Source: Lactobacillaceae bacterium AF64-9pH9TA
GTDB taxonomy: Bacteria > Bacillota > Bacilli > Lactobacillales > Lactobacillaceae
Reading direction: 5' to 3'
Length of the DNA stretch: 64,000 nucleotides
Assembly: GCA_027681045.1 (NCBI GenBank)
Contig: JAQDCK010000001.1
Location: 204,425 to 268,424 of the forward strand
Below are positions 47,859-56,861 of the stretch, in pieces. The translations under genes were made by a program, and so were the position numbers. Each line of letters starts with the position of its first letter. The first letter of the stretch is position 1. The notes below the pieces were generated by a model. That model was not told where the DNA came from, ran no database searches, and saw only the letters and a list, made by a program, of their open reading frames with translations.

Positions 47859-49043
47859 ATGCCAAAATTAGCGCAAGATTTACTGCCGATTATCAACCAC
47901 AAGCTCGACGCCGTGGTTCCTTCAGATATCCGCCGTTTTGACAAGTATGTTTCCCAGTTCGATGATGTTGTCAAGCTGACCCTGGGTGAACCGGACTTAA
48001 ATACCCCGGAACACATCAAGCAGGCAGCCATCCGGAACATTGAAAACAATGACAGCCACTATGGCCCGCAGTCAGGCAAGCCGGAACTGCTCAAGGCCAT
48101 CAGCAAGTACGTTAAGGGCTTGACCGGGGTTGACTATGACCCGGCAAGTGAAATCACCGTCACGGTCGGGGCAACCGAAGCCTTGAACTGCAGCTTGTCC
48201 GCCCTTTTGAACGATGGCGACAAGATAATCGTGCCCACTCCAGTCTGGTCCATGTACATGCAGCTGGTCTGCTTGACTGGGGCTACCCCAGTTGAAGTCG
48301 ACACTTCCGACACCGGCTTTATTTTGACCCCGGAAAAGCTGGAAGAAGTCATTGAACGGGAAGGCAAGGGGGTTAAGGCTGTTATGCTGAACGACCCGAC
48401 CAACCCGACCGGGGTAACCTATCCTAAGGAAGTTATTGAAGGCCTGGCTGAAGTTATCAAGAAGCACCACATGTACGCGATCAGCGATGAAATCTACTCC
48501 GAACTGATCTACGGGGATGCCAAGCACTATTCCTTGTCTACTTATATTCCAGACAGAACCATCCTTATTTCCGGTCTGTCCAAGTCCCATGCCATGACTG
48601 GCTGGCGGCTGGGCTACATCTGCGGGCCTGCTGAAATTATGGCCAGCGTGCGGAAGATGAATGACTTCATGATCACGGTCGTGACCAACAATGTCCAGGC
48701 TGCTGCCATTGAAGCCTTGACCAACGGCCTGGATGACCCGAAGGAATTCAAGGACATCTACCAGCGCCGGGTAAACTTCATGGAAAAGGGCTTGAAAAAG
48801 CTGGGCTTTGATATGGCCTTGCCGCGCGGCGCCTTTTACATCTTTGCCAAGATTCCTGAAAAGTACCAGGGCGACGACGTTGGCTTTGCCAAGGCCTTGG
48901 CCAAGGAGGCCAGAGTCGGTGTGATCCCGGGCAGCTACTTTGGTGCTGGCGGGGCAGGCTACGTGCGGATGTCCTACGCTTCCAGCGATGAAGCCCTGCA
49001 AGAGGCTCTCAAGCGGATTACTAAGTTTGTAGAAGCAGAATAA
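47859..49043 (+). CDS. Class I/II aminotransferase (PatA-like)
   Basis: 394 residues from the ATG at 47859, preceded by AAGAGG; an in-frame ATG at 47841 lies before that site. Fold type I PLP enzyme: LTLGEPDLNTPEH, NDPTNPTGV, SDEIYSELIY, PLP Lys in LISGLSKSHAMTGWRLGY, and C-terminal Arg in GYVRMSYA. The position after lysA suggests N-acetyl-diaminopimelate aminotransferase, but an aromatic aminotransferase role (AraT) is equally possible by sequence alone. Confidence 0.88.
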   Translation: MPKLAQDLLPIINHKLDAVVPSDIRRFDKYVSQFDDVVKLTLGEPDLNTPEHIKQAAIRNIENNDSHYGPQSGKPELLKAISKYVKGLTGVDYDPASEITVTVGATEALNCSLSALLNDGDKIIVPTPVWSMYMQLVCLTGATPVEVDTSDTGFILTPEKLEEVIEREGKGVKAVMLNDPTNPTGVTYPKEVIEGLAEVIKKHHMYAISDEIYSELIYGDAKHYSLSTYIPDRTILISGLSKSHAMTGWRLGYICGPAEIMASVRKMNDFMITVVTNNVQAAAIEALTNGLDDPKEFKDIYQRRVNFMEKGLKKLGFDMALPRGAFYIFAKIPEKYQGDDVGFAKALAKEARVGVIPGSYFGAGGAGYVRMSYASSDEALQEALKRITKFVEAE

Positions 49044-49070
49044 TAAATTTTATTAAATGTAAATTATGAA

Positions 49071-49103
49071 AGTACGGCGATCTTGATGGAAGCCGTACTT
49101 TTT
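49071..49103 (+). terminator. Terminator after the aminotransferase
   Basis: AGTACGGC / GCCGTACT perfect 8-bp stem, 13-base loop, TTTTT. Confidence 0.8.
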
Positions 49104-49147
49104 CTTTACTGGTCAAAAAGTTGCGGAAATTACCATAAGGGCTGACC

Positions 49148-49236
49148 CTATGTTATTATTTACATAGTAAGTGATGCCGGGCTCAGCTGGGCATTATAAG
49201 AAGAAAATACAATATAAGCTTATATTTCTATAAGCT
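49148..49236 (+). promoter_or_regulatory. Palindromes upstream of the accessory Sec operon
   Basis: CTATGT-TATTATTT-ACATAG (49148-49167) and AGCTTATA-TTTC-TATAAGCT (49217-49236), the latter a perfect 8-bp hairpin, lie in the 249-base gap before secY2. No good -35/-10 pair was found, so promoter placement is uncertain. Confidence 0.45.
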
Positions 49237-49291
49237 AAGGCAAATAGTGTTCGGGCAAGGCTCTGAACTTTAGTGAAATGCAGTGATAATT

Positions 49292-50503
49292 ATGGGTAAG
49301 AAGGCCTCTTTAAAAGGTTTGGGAATAAGCACGATTCTGGCTAAAGCATGGTGGTCCATGCTTTATTTGGGGATCTTTGTTTTTGGCAAGCATATTCCCC
49401 TGCCTTTTGCCAAGCTGCAGACCGGCCAGGTCAATCCACTGTTAGTCGCGACTGGCGGTGACAGCAGCCAGGCCAGCCTCTTTTCCTTAGGGATCAGTCC
49501 CTGGATGTCAGCCATGATCATCATTGGGATGCTGGCCCAGCTTCGCTTGCCGATGATGTCCAAAATGACAGAGCGGAAGATGGATATTGGCCAAAAGGCC
49601 TTGACCTTCTTCTTGACTGTAATTCAAGTGGCCGTCATGCTGCGGGAGTTCCAGCTGACCGATAACAGCTTTGGCAGCCGCCTGGCCGCCGGACTTTTCC
49701 TCATGGCTGGCAGCTTTCTTTTGATCTGGCTGAGCGTCGAAAATGACAAAAACGGCCTGGGCGGAATCAGCTTGATTTTGATGGCCAACATGTTCTTTAC
49801 ACTAATGAAGTCTTTTGCTAATGGCCTCATCCCGGGCCTCAGTGCTCAAAGTGCCAATATCGTTAGGGCCTTGGCTCTTTTTGTTATCCTGCTCTTAGGG
49901 GCGGTCACGGTTATCTTGACCAATGCCGAGCGCCGGGTACCGGTAACCAAGCTCTTGATCAGCGCGGAGTTTGGCTCAGAGTCTTACCTGCCGATCAGAA
50001 TCCTGCCAGCTGGCACCATGCCGGCCATGTTTGCCACGACCATGTTTGTCTTCCCAAAGTACATCTTGCAGTTTTTCTACAATCTGTCGAACTGGAAGTT
50101 TTTTAAAGTGCTGGCTAATGCCTTTGACTTAAGCCAGATCAGCGGCCTTGTTCTTTACTGCTTGATCCTGGCGGGGCTGACCTATGGCTTTTCATATATC
50201 TCGATTGACCCGGTCCAGCAGGCTGACGACATGCAGAAGTCAGGGGACTATATCCCGGGCTGCCGGCCGGGCAAGGAGACGGAAAGATACCTCCGCCACT
50301 TGATCAATGTTTTTTCCTTCGTCAGTTCAGTCTATTTCGTGCTCTTTACCGGCCTGCCGATGTGTTTGACCTTGCTTGATCCCAAGCTGTCCAGCCTGGT
50401 TATGCTGCCCAACTATGTCATCATCTTAGCTGGTTTTGGGGCGGCGATTTCTGAGCAGATCGAAGTTCTGCAAATCAAGGGCCAGTACCGGGGCCTGCTT
50501 TAG
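49292..50503 (+). CDS. secY2: Accessory Sec translocon channel SecY2
   Basis: 403 residues from the ATG at 49292 (a GTG at 49283 is possible; neither has a clear ribosome site). Ten membrane helices of the SecY fold, with the plug-helix region shortened, the cytosolic loop NAERRVPVTKLLISAEFG, LPIRILPAGTMPAMFATTM and the C-terminal YVIILAGFGAAISEQIEVLQ. It is far from canonical SecY and matches the SecY2 branch that exports glycosylated serine-rich proteins. First gene of the operon, 19 bases before asp1. Confidence 0.92.
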   Translation: MGKKASLKGLGISTILAKAWWSMLYLGIFVFGKHIPLPFAKLQTGQVNPLLVATGGDSSQASLFSLGISPWMSAMIIIGMLAQLRLPMMSKMTERKMDIGQKALTFFLTVIQVAVMLREFQLTDNSFGSRLAAGLFLMAGSFLLIWLSVENDKNGLGGISLILMANMFFTLMKSFANGLIPGLSAQSANIVRALALFVILLLGAVTVILTNAERRVPVTKLLISAEFGSESYLPIRILPAGTMPAMFATTMFVFPKYILQFFYNLSNWKFFKVLANAFDLSQISGLVLYCLILAGLTYGFSYISIDPVQQADDMQKSGDYIPGCRPGKETERYLRHLINVFSFVSSVYFVLFTGLPMCLTLLDPKLSSLVMLPNYVIILAGFGAAISEQIEVLQIKGQYRGLL

Positions 50504-50522
50504 CAGAAAGGGGGATAAAAGG

Positions 50523-52088
50523 ATGTATTATTTCGTGCCATCTTGGTACAGACGCGACCGGACCTGGCTCAGCTACGGGCAGATCTGGTTTTTGAACAGC
50601 GGCCTTATTCACTTTGACTTTGACGACAGCATCAACCAGATCCGGATGTTCAAAGATGAGGGGCAGCCGGTCAGAATTCTCACTTTGGGCTACCTGCCTA
50701 GCATTGGCAACTTCCTTTTCCGGCATAATATCCTGGACGCTGAGAGCGACAATATTTTTGACCTGATGCAAGGGATTCCGGCCGACCAGGTGGTTAGAAA
50801 CGTCAACTACTTGGACTTCAACTGGCCAAAGGACTGCAGCTTTGTTTACAATTCCTTCAACATCCTGGTTTACCGGGAAGATGAGCTTTACGCCCGGATC
50901 CGGATGGGGGTTACCGGCAATTTGATTCAGATCGAATTTGTCCGCCAAGGTTACAAGTACCGGACCATGTTTTTTGACTGGCGGGGCTTTTTGTCCAGCA
51001 TCCTCAACTACGACAATGAAGGCCGCTTCGAAAGCCGGGTCTTTCTGAACCCGGAAGGCGAGGAAGTTTTCCGCAACAACAAGGATGATTCAGTGACCAT
51101 TTTTGCCGCGGCCCAGGACCGCTTTAAACAGAGCCACTATGATTCGATCACGGACATGATCAGTGAGTACTTGGACAAGTATTTTGCTGAAAATCTAGAG
51201 CCCGACGACTCCTTTATCATCGCTGCCAGCCGCCGGCACGACCAGTTCCTTTTGGAAAAATTAAAAAATTACAAGACGGCGATTTCTTATTACGGTCACC
51301 GGACTCGCTTTGATGACCCCCATGTTTTTGAAACGGCCAAAATGGCCAGCATGGTCATCGCCGATTCCGACTATACGGTCAACTTGATGAAGGAAAACGG
51401 AGTTGAGCATGTTGTCCAGCTGCCTCCCCTTGATACGGACTTGACCATGGGGGAAAGCGACAGGGAACGCCTGCTCAAGGTCATGTTCATGACGGGCGGT
51501 TTGTCTGAAGAAGTGATCAGGCTAGCTTTGAAGGAGATTTTTGACGTGATGGAGGCTAATAAGCTGGTTGAGATCAACTTTGCTGACTACGCCGGCTTTG
51601 ACCAGTTCGGCATCCTGGACCGCTTAATCAAAGACGAAATGGCCAAAAGAGACTGCAAGTACCGTTATTGCTTTTTAAGGGCCAACCAGTCCCTGCCTAA
51701 GGAAATGGAAACAGAAGACGATGATGAAGAAAACCGGGTCCGCCGGATCAACTATGTCACCATCCACTCTGATACGGACTTGATCAAGATTCTCAAGCCC
51801 ATGCGCTTGATCGTTGACCTGTCGGCCAGACCGGAAATTTTCCTACAAGTGGTCGGCATCAGCACCGGCATCCCCCAGATCCACCTGGTTGAGTCTGACT
51901 ATGTCGATGATGGCAAAAATGGCCTCCGAATCGGATCGATTTCCGACCTCGGCGGGGCCCTGCACTACTACTTGGACGGGCTCAGCAACTGGAACCGGGC
52001 CAAGATGTACTCAGTCGGCAAGATCAACAACTACACGGCCGCCAAGATCGTGAAGGAACTGTCTGAGGCGGTAGGAGGGAAGGCTTGA
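50523..52088 (+). CDS. asp1: Accessory Sec protein Asp1
   Basis: 521 residues from the ATG at 50523 (the frame is open further upstream into secY2, but GGGGG lies just before this ATG). MYYFVPSWYRRDRTWLSYGQ is the family N-terminus. The body is a degenerate glycosyltransferase-B fold (FYxxxHRT-like YYGHRTRFDDP, DLSARPEIFLQVVGISTGIP). With Asp2 and Asp3 it forms the cytosolic complex that delivers the adhesin to SecA2. The stop overlaps the asp2 ATG by one base. Confidence 0.9.
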   Translation: MYYFVPSWYRRDRTWLSYGQIWFLNSGLIHFDFDDSINQIRMFKDEGQPVRILTLGYLPSIGNFLFRHNILDAESDNIFDLMQGIPADQVVRNVNYLDFNWPKDCSFVYNSFNILVYREDELYARIRMGVTGNLIQIEFVRQGYKYRTMFFDWRGFLSSILNYDNEGRFESRVFLNPEGEEVFRNNKDDSVTIFAAAQDRFKQSHYDSITDMISEYLDKYFAENLEPDDSFIIAASRRHDQFLLEKLKNYKTAISYYGHRTRFDDPHVFETAKMASMVIADSDYTVNLMKENGVEHVVQLPPLDTDLTMGESDRERLLKVMFMTGGLSEEVIRLALKEIFDVMEANKLVEINFADYAGFDQFGILDRLIKDEMAKRDCKYRYCFLRANQSLPKEMETEDDDEENRVRRINYVTIHSDTDLIKILKPMRLIVDLSARPEIFLQVVGISTGIPQIHLVESDYVDDGKNGLRIGSISDLGGALHYYLDGLSNWNRAKMYSVGKINNYTAAKIVKELSEAVGGKA

Positions 52089-53641
52089 TGGATTATTTTT
52101 TGCTTTACGGGGTAAAAGAATATCTGCCGCCCGTGCCTGACCGGGAAAACGCTAAATGGTTCCGGGCCGGCTATGGGGAAATGGATGACCTGATTAAAGA
52201 GCTTAAAGCAGACAAAAAGCTGGGTTTCAGGGGCTTTCAAGGGGCCTGGCTGATTGACCTACCAGAAGACGGGGACATCCCGGCCCTGGCCAAAAATTTA
52301 GATGCTTACACGATCATGGTTGACGATGACTTGAAAGATGAAGAACTGACTGAAAAAGCAGCCTTCTTCTTCAAATCCAAGCAGGTCCGCTTCGTCCATT
52401 TTGAAAGCAACAACCAGGCCTTTGCCTGGATTGAAAGCCGCCTTTTCGGCGGCCAGGTCGGCAGCAAGCTGGACGTCTCCAGCATGGAAGTTAACCCCCT
52501 CTTCAAGGGCAGAGTAGAGTTTAACGGCTTTGAAAATGTCCGCTTGAGCGGGAACTTTGGTGACGAATTCTGGCCGGTGATTAACTGGCGGTGGGGGATG
52601 TACTGTGACAAGGACCGGACCCTGGAATTGTGGCCCCAGTTCTTCAAGGATGCCAGCGTGGACATCCGCCTGGCTGTTTATGAAAACAATCCCGGTATCG
52701 CTGACAATGTCCGCCGCCGGGTTCTCTTTACAGAAGCTGATATGAAAAAGTGGCTCCTTTTTGAAGGGACCAACCCCGGCTCAATCTTAAACGTCAGCCT
52801 GGAAGCCAGAGGCGAAGGCAACTTGACCATGGGCAACATCCACTACCGCTGGTCTAGGCGTGGCCTGGGTGCCTTTATTGCGGGCGGAGAAGACCTGGTC
52901 GACAGCAAGCGTGATCCCTTGATTACCTACTTTAATCCTGGTGACCTCAAGCCGCCACTAAATATCTACTTTTCCGGCTACCGGACTGCGGAAGGTTTTG
53001 AAGGCTTTTACATGATGCGGTCCATGAAGGCGCCCTTCATGCTGATCGGGGATCCCCGCTTGGAAGGCGGAGCCTTCTATCTTGGCAGCGAAGAGCTGCA
53101 GGAGAAGCTAGTGGCCAGAATCCAGGAAAAACTGGACTGGCTGGGCTTTGACCGCCAGCAATTAACTATGTCTGGCCTGTCGATGGGGACCTTTGGGGCC
53201 CTTTACTATGGGGCAAAGTTGCAGCCAGGAGCTATCGTGGTCGGCAAGACGCTGGCCAGCCTGGGTAAGATAGCCCAGATGGAAAGAGACTACCGCTATG
53301 GGATTTTCCCGACGGCCCTGGACGTGTTAAACGCTGCTTCCCCAGATGACAACTGGCGGGGGGACTTTGATGAAAGGGCCCAGGCCTTGGACGACATGTT
53401 CTGGTCAACCTTTGACAAGGCAGATTTTTCTAAGACCACCCTGGCTATTGCTTATATGGAAGATGATGACTATGACCCCCATGCCTACCGGGATATCCTG
53501 CGCAGCTTCAGCCGCAGGAAGCAGGACAGCAAGATCATTGCCAAGGGCTTTCCCGGCCACCACAATGACGCGACCGGCCCCTTGGTCAAATGGTTCAGAA
53601 CCCAGTACGGGGCGATTTTGAAGGATGAATTCGGGCGATAG
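52088..53641 (+). CDS. asp2: Accessory Sec protein Asp2 (acyltransferase-type)
   Basis: 517 residues from the ATG at 52088 (TGATG overlap). An alpha/beta-hydrolase domain carries the nucleophile elbow LTMSGLSMGTFGALYYG with Ser365, and HH at 491-492 in GFPGHHNDATGP as the candidate catalytic His. In streptococci Asp2 both aids export and O-acetylates GlcNAc on the serine-rich adhesin; the intact Ser/His suggests the same here. It ends two bases before asp3. Confidence 0.9.
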   Translation: MDYFLLYGVKEYLPPVPDRENAKWFRAGYGEMDDLIKELKADKKLGFRGFQGAWLIDLPEDGDIPALAKNLDAYTIMVDDDLKDEELTEKAAFFFKSKQVRFVHFESNNQAFAWIESRLFGGQVGSKLDVSSMEVNPLFKGRVEFNGFENVRLSGNFGDEFWPVINWRWGMYCDKDRTLELWPQFFKDASVDIRLAVYENNPGIADNVRRRVLFTEADMKKWLLFEGTNPGSILNVSLEARGEGNLTMGNIHYRWSRRGLGAFIAGGEDLVDSKRDPLITYFNPGDLKPPLNIYFSGYRTAEGFEGFYMMRSMKAPFMLIGDPRLEGGAFYLGSEELQEKLVARIQEKLDWLGFDRQQLTMSGLSMGTFGALYYGAKLQPGAIVVGKTLASLGKIAQMERDYRYGIFPTALDVLNAASPDDNWRGDFDERAQALDDMFWSTFDKADFSKTTLAIAYMEDDDYDPHAYRDILRSFSRRKQDSKIIAKGFPGHHNDATGPLVKWFRTQYGAILKDEFGR

Positions 53642-53643
53642 AG

Positions 53644-54261
53644 ATGCAGAGCATTTATTGGAATGAAAATTGCAGTCCCTTCTGGCGGGGAATTTCCGGC
53701 CGGGACCAGCAGAAATACCGGAGCGGCTTTGCTTATACAGGCAGCACGGTCAAAGCGACTGGCCATGCCTATATGTATGGCTCTAAGATCATCCGCCGGG
53801 CCAGAGACGACGTCTTCTTTTATAACGGGGCCTTGCCGGCTGGCTCGGTCATCTACAAGTGGGATATGGTTTACAGCTACAGCACTGCCCACGCCATCCC
53901 GTCACTGCCTTTTTTGATCAATGGCCGTAAGTACCTCTTCCGCCTTTTAGCCGAAGCTGACCAGGAAGACGGCTTTTACCTGCGCCTGGTGGCTTTTGAC
54001 CGGGAGGACCGCATGGTTAAGCTGCAGATCATTCATGGCCAGAAGGGGATTTTCGAATTTCCGAAAGAGGCCAACTATTATACGATCGAACTCGTCGGGG
54101 CAGGCTGCCACCAGCTGGTCTTCCACCGGATCGACGTGGAAGAGATCACTGATGAGACGGACATCAGCCAGATCGACTGGGAAAAAATGCATGAAGAAAA
54201 CGAGCACCGGCGGCTCCTGGCAGCCCAGGTAGTTGACCGGTACTTGCGCAGAAGGGAGTAA
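53644..54261 (+). CDS. asp3: Accessory Sec protein Asp3
   Basis: 205 residues. Start IYWNENCSPFWRGISGRDQQ, then the beta-rich body with FFYNGALPAGSVIYKWDMVY and PSLPFLINGRKYLF, family marks of Asp3. The C-terminus is a charged helix (EKMHEENEHRRLLAAQVVDR). Asp3 binds unfolded serine-rich protein with Asp1 and Asp2. Four bases before secA2. Confidence 0.88.
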   Translation: MQSIYWNENCSPFWRGISGRDQQKYRSGFAYTGSTVKATGHAYMYGSKIIRRARDDVFFYNGALPAGSVIYKWDMVYSYSTAHAIPSLPFLINGRKYLFRLLAEADQEDGFYLRLVAFDREDRMVKLQIIHGQKGIFEFPKEANYYTIELVGAGCHQLVFHRIDVEEITDETDISQIDWEKMHEENEHRRLLAAQVVDRYLRRRE

Positions 54262-54265
54262 GGCC

Positions 54266-56653
54266 ATGGCCGCGATTGGAAGTTCGTTTTCAGCGGATTA
54301 CTGGGACCTGAGGAAAATCCGCCAGCTCTTAAAGAAGGTCAACCGGCTCAAAGAGCCGATGCGGCAATTGACTGATGACCAGCTCAAGGGCAAAACTGCT
54401 GAATTTAAAAAGCGCCTCAAAGCTGGGGCCAGCCTGGACAGCCTGATGGTTGAAGCTTACGCTGTCGTCCGGGAAGCTGACCGGCGGGTTTTGGGAATGT
54501 TTCCCCATGACAGCCAGGTGATGGGGGCAATTGGCCTCAACTATGGGAATATCGTGGAAATGAAGACCGGGGAAGGCAAGACCCTGGTCGCCACCATGCC
54601 TTTATATCTCAATGCCCTAAGCGGGGAAGGGGCAATTTTGGTGACGACCAACGAGTACCTGGCCAACCGGGACGGGGAAGAAATGTCCCAGGTCTACCGC
54701 TGGCTGGGCCTCACTTATGCCACTGGCTTCAGCCTGGAAGGCGAGAAGCTGAAGGTTAAGCAGAAAAAGAAGATCTATAATTCAGACATCGTCTATTCAA
54801 CCAGCGGGGCCTTGGGCTTTGACTACCTTTTGGACAATATGGCCCAGGAAAAAGACGAAAAGTACATGCGGCCATTCAACTACTGCATCGTTGACGAAGC
54901 TGACTCGGTTTTACTGGACATGGCCATTACCCCTTTAGTGATTGCCGGCTTGCCCAAGGTTAAGTCCAACTATATCGGGGTAGCTGACGAGTTTATCTAC
55001 TTTCTGGCAGAAGAGGACTACGAATTCAACGAAGAGCACAACAATGTCTGGCTGACTGAAGCCGGGGTCAAGAAGGCGGAAGACTTTTTCAGCCTGCCGA
55101 ATCTCTATGACGGTCAGCACACGGAATTAGTCCGCTGCCTCAACCTGGCCTTAAAGGCCCACTGCCTTTTTGAAAAAGAAGAGGCCTATGTGGTCGGCGC
55201 AGACGGCGGGGTTGACCTTTTGGACAAGGAGAATGGCCGGATCCTGGAAGGGATGAAGCTGCAGGCTGGCCAGCACCAGGCGATTGAAATGAAAGAGCAG
55301 CTGGATTTATCAGATGACCAGCAGGCCATGGCCGCGATTACCTATCAGAGTTTGTTCAGAATGTTCAAGAAACTGTCTGGCATGACTGGGACTGGTTATT
55401 CTGCCCGGGATGAATTTCTTAAGATCTACGGGACTAAGGTGGTCCGGATCCCGACCAACCGGCCGGTTATCCGCAAGGACCTGCCTGACCGGATCTACCC
55501 GGACCTGCCAAGCAAGCTGTTAGCCTCTTTGGAAGAAGTCAAGCGCCTGCATGCCCTGGGGCGGCCCGTTTTGATCATCACTGAATCTATTGCCGTTTCA
55601 GAAATTTATTCAGAACTTTTATTAAGAGAGCAGATCCCCCACAATGTTTTGAATGCCAAAAATGCCGCCAAGGAAGCCACCATCGTTAAAGAAGGCGGCC
55701 AGGTCGGGGCTGTTACGGTAGCCACCACCATGGCCGGCAGGGGGACTGACATTAAGCTGGGGCCAGGGGTGGCCGAACTGGGCGGTTTGGCCGTTTTAGG
55801 GGTAGCCAAGATGAGCTCAAGGAGAATTGACGACCAGCTGCGCGGCCGGGCCGGCCGGCAGGGGGACCCGGGGACCAGTGAATTTTTTGTTTCTCTGGAA
55901 GATGACGTGGTCATCAAGTACGGTCCCCTCTGGCTGGACCACTACCGGCAAAAATACCATGCTGAAAACTTGAACTTGACCCAGGTTCATGAGCTGAAAA
56001 ACTGGCGGATCAGGGAGGCTCTTAATTCTGCCCAAGTTAGAAGTGACGAAAGCGACTATAATGTCAGAAAGCAGCAATTGTCCATGGGGGCCAGCGACGA
56101 AATCCAGCGTGAGCAAGTCTACGAGATCAGAGACCAGATTATTTTTTCCAACGGGCTCAACTACGACCTGGAGGGCTGGATGAAGCAGCTTTTTAGCGAC
56201 TTTGTCCGCCGGCACCCGCACCTGGAAAAGAGGGACCTGCGCCGCTTTATCCTGGACAATCTGTCTTATGGCTTTGACGGCGACTTCAGCCAGCTGGATT
56301 TGAATAATCCAAAGGCAGTTGTAGCCTATTTGCTGGCCGTGGCTGAAAAAGAGCTGAAGCGCAAGGAAGAGTATTTTGACGATGAAGCTGAGAAAAAGCG
56401 CTTCTACAATCTGGCAGCCTTAAAGGCCATCGACGTCTGCTGGATCAAGCAGGTCGACAACCTGCAGCAACTGCGGCAGATGGTGGCCATGCGGACTTCG
56501 GCGCAAAGGGACCCGATGAATGAGTACCACCATGCCGCCTTAAGCTCATACAAGAAGATGTGCTGGGAGATTAAGCGGCTGACCATCCGCAATGTTTTGA
56601 TGAGCAGCATCACGATTGACAAGTTCGGAAAAAAGGATGTTTACTATGTCTGA
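54266..56653 (+). CDS. secA2: Accessory Sec motor ATPase SecA2
   Basis: 795 residues from the ATG at 54266 after GAAGGGAG. DEAD motor motifs: MKTGEGKTLVATMPLYL (Walker A), CIVDEADSVLLD (Walker B), MTGTGYSARDEF, TNRPVIRKD, TMAGRGTDIKLG and GRAGRQGDPGTSEFFVSLED. It lacks the C-terminal zinc-binding SecB domain of housekeeping SecA and is shorter, as for SecA2 of the SecY2/Asp system. It drives export of the adhesin through SecY2. Confidence 0.95.
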   Translation: MAAIGSSFSADYWDLRKIRQLLKKVNRLKEPMRQLTDDQLKGKTAEFKKRLKAGASLDSLMVEAYAVVREADRRVLGMFPHDSQVMGAIGLNYGNIVEMKTGEGKTLVATMPLYLNALSGEGAILVTTNEYLANRDGEEMSQVYRWLGLTYATGFSLEGEKLKVKQKKKIYNSDIVYSTSGALGFDYLLDNMAQEKDEKYMRPFNYCIVDEADSVLLDMAITPLVIAGLPKVKSNYIGVADEFIYFLAEEDYEFNEEHNNVWLTEAGVKKAEDFFSLPNLYDGQHTELVRCLNLALKAHCLFEKEEAYVVGADGGVDLLDKENGRILEGMKLQAGQHQAIEMKEQLDLSDDQQAMAAITYQSLFRMFKKLSGMTGTGYSARDEFLKIYGTKVVRIPTNRPVIRKDLPDRIYPDLPSKLLASLEEVKRLHALGRPVLIITESIAVSEIYSELLLREQIPHNVLNAKNAAKEATIVKEGGQVGAVTVATTMAGRGTDIKLGPGVAELGGLAVLGVAKMSSRRIDDQLRGRAGRQGDPGTSEFFVSLEDDVVIKYGPLWLDHYRQKYHAENLNLTQVHELKNWRIREALNSAQVRSDESDYNVRKQQLSMGASDEIQREQVYEIRDQIIFSNGLNYDLEGWMKQLFSDFVRRHPHLEKRDLRRFILDNLSYGFDGDFSQLDLNNPKAVVAYLLAVAEKELKRKEEYFDDEAEKKRFYNLAALKAIDVCWIKQVDNLQQLRQMVAMRTSAQRDPMNEYHHAALSSYKKMCWEIKRLTIRNVLMSSITIDKFGKKDVYYV

Positions 56654-56852
56654 GATTGATAAGCAGGAAAAGCAAAGAAGCGAAGAGGAAAAGGACCTGT
56701 TGACGGCCCATATGAACAGCCAGCTCAAAGGGGCCCGAAACCAGTATGTCAAGCCCGCCAAGCCGAAAAAGACTATCTACCGCGCTTTCGGTGTGCTGAT
56801 CACAGCGGCAATCATTATCAGTATTTTGCTGGCGATTATTAAAATGATCTAG
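56646..56852 (+). CDS. Small single-pass membrane protein of the accessory Sec operon
   Basis: 68 residues from an ATG eight bases inside secA2, preceded by AAGGAT. A charged helix (SEIDKQEKQRSEEEKDLLTA) and basic linker (KPAKPKK) precede one C-terminal membrane segment (FGVLITAAIIISILLAIIKM). Its position between secA2 and gtfA and its topology resemble the small Asp4 (SecE-like) accessory subunits of streptococci, but sequence alone does not prove it. Confidence 0.75.
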   Translation: MSEIDKQEKQRSEEEKDLLTAHMNSQLKGARNQYVKPAKPKKTIYRAFGVLITAAIIISILLAIIKMI

Positions 56853-56861
56853 GTAATTAGC

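Noticed and set aside
48072..49001. Minus-strand ORF of 309 codons
   Set aside because: Antisense shadow of the aminotransferase; His/Gly/Gln-rich translation with no family motif.
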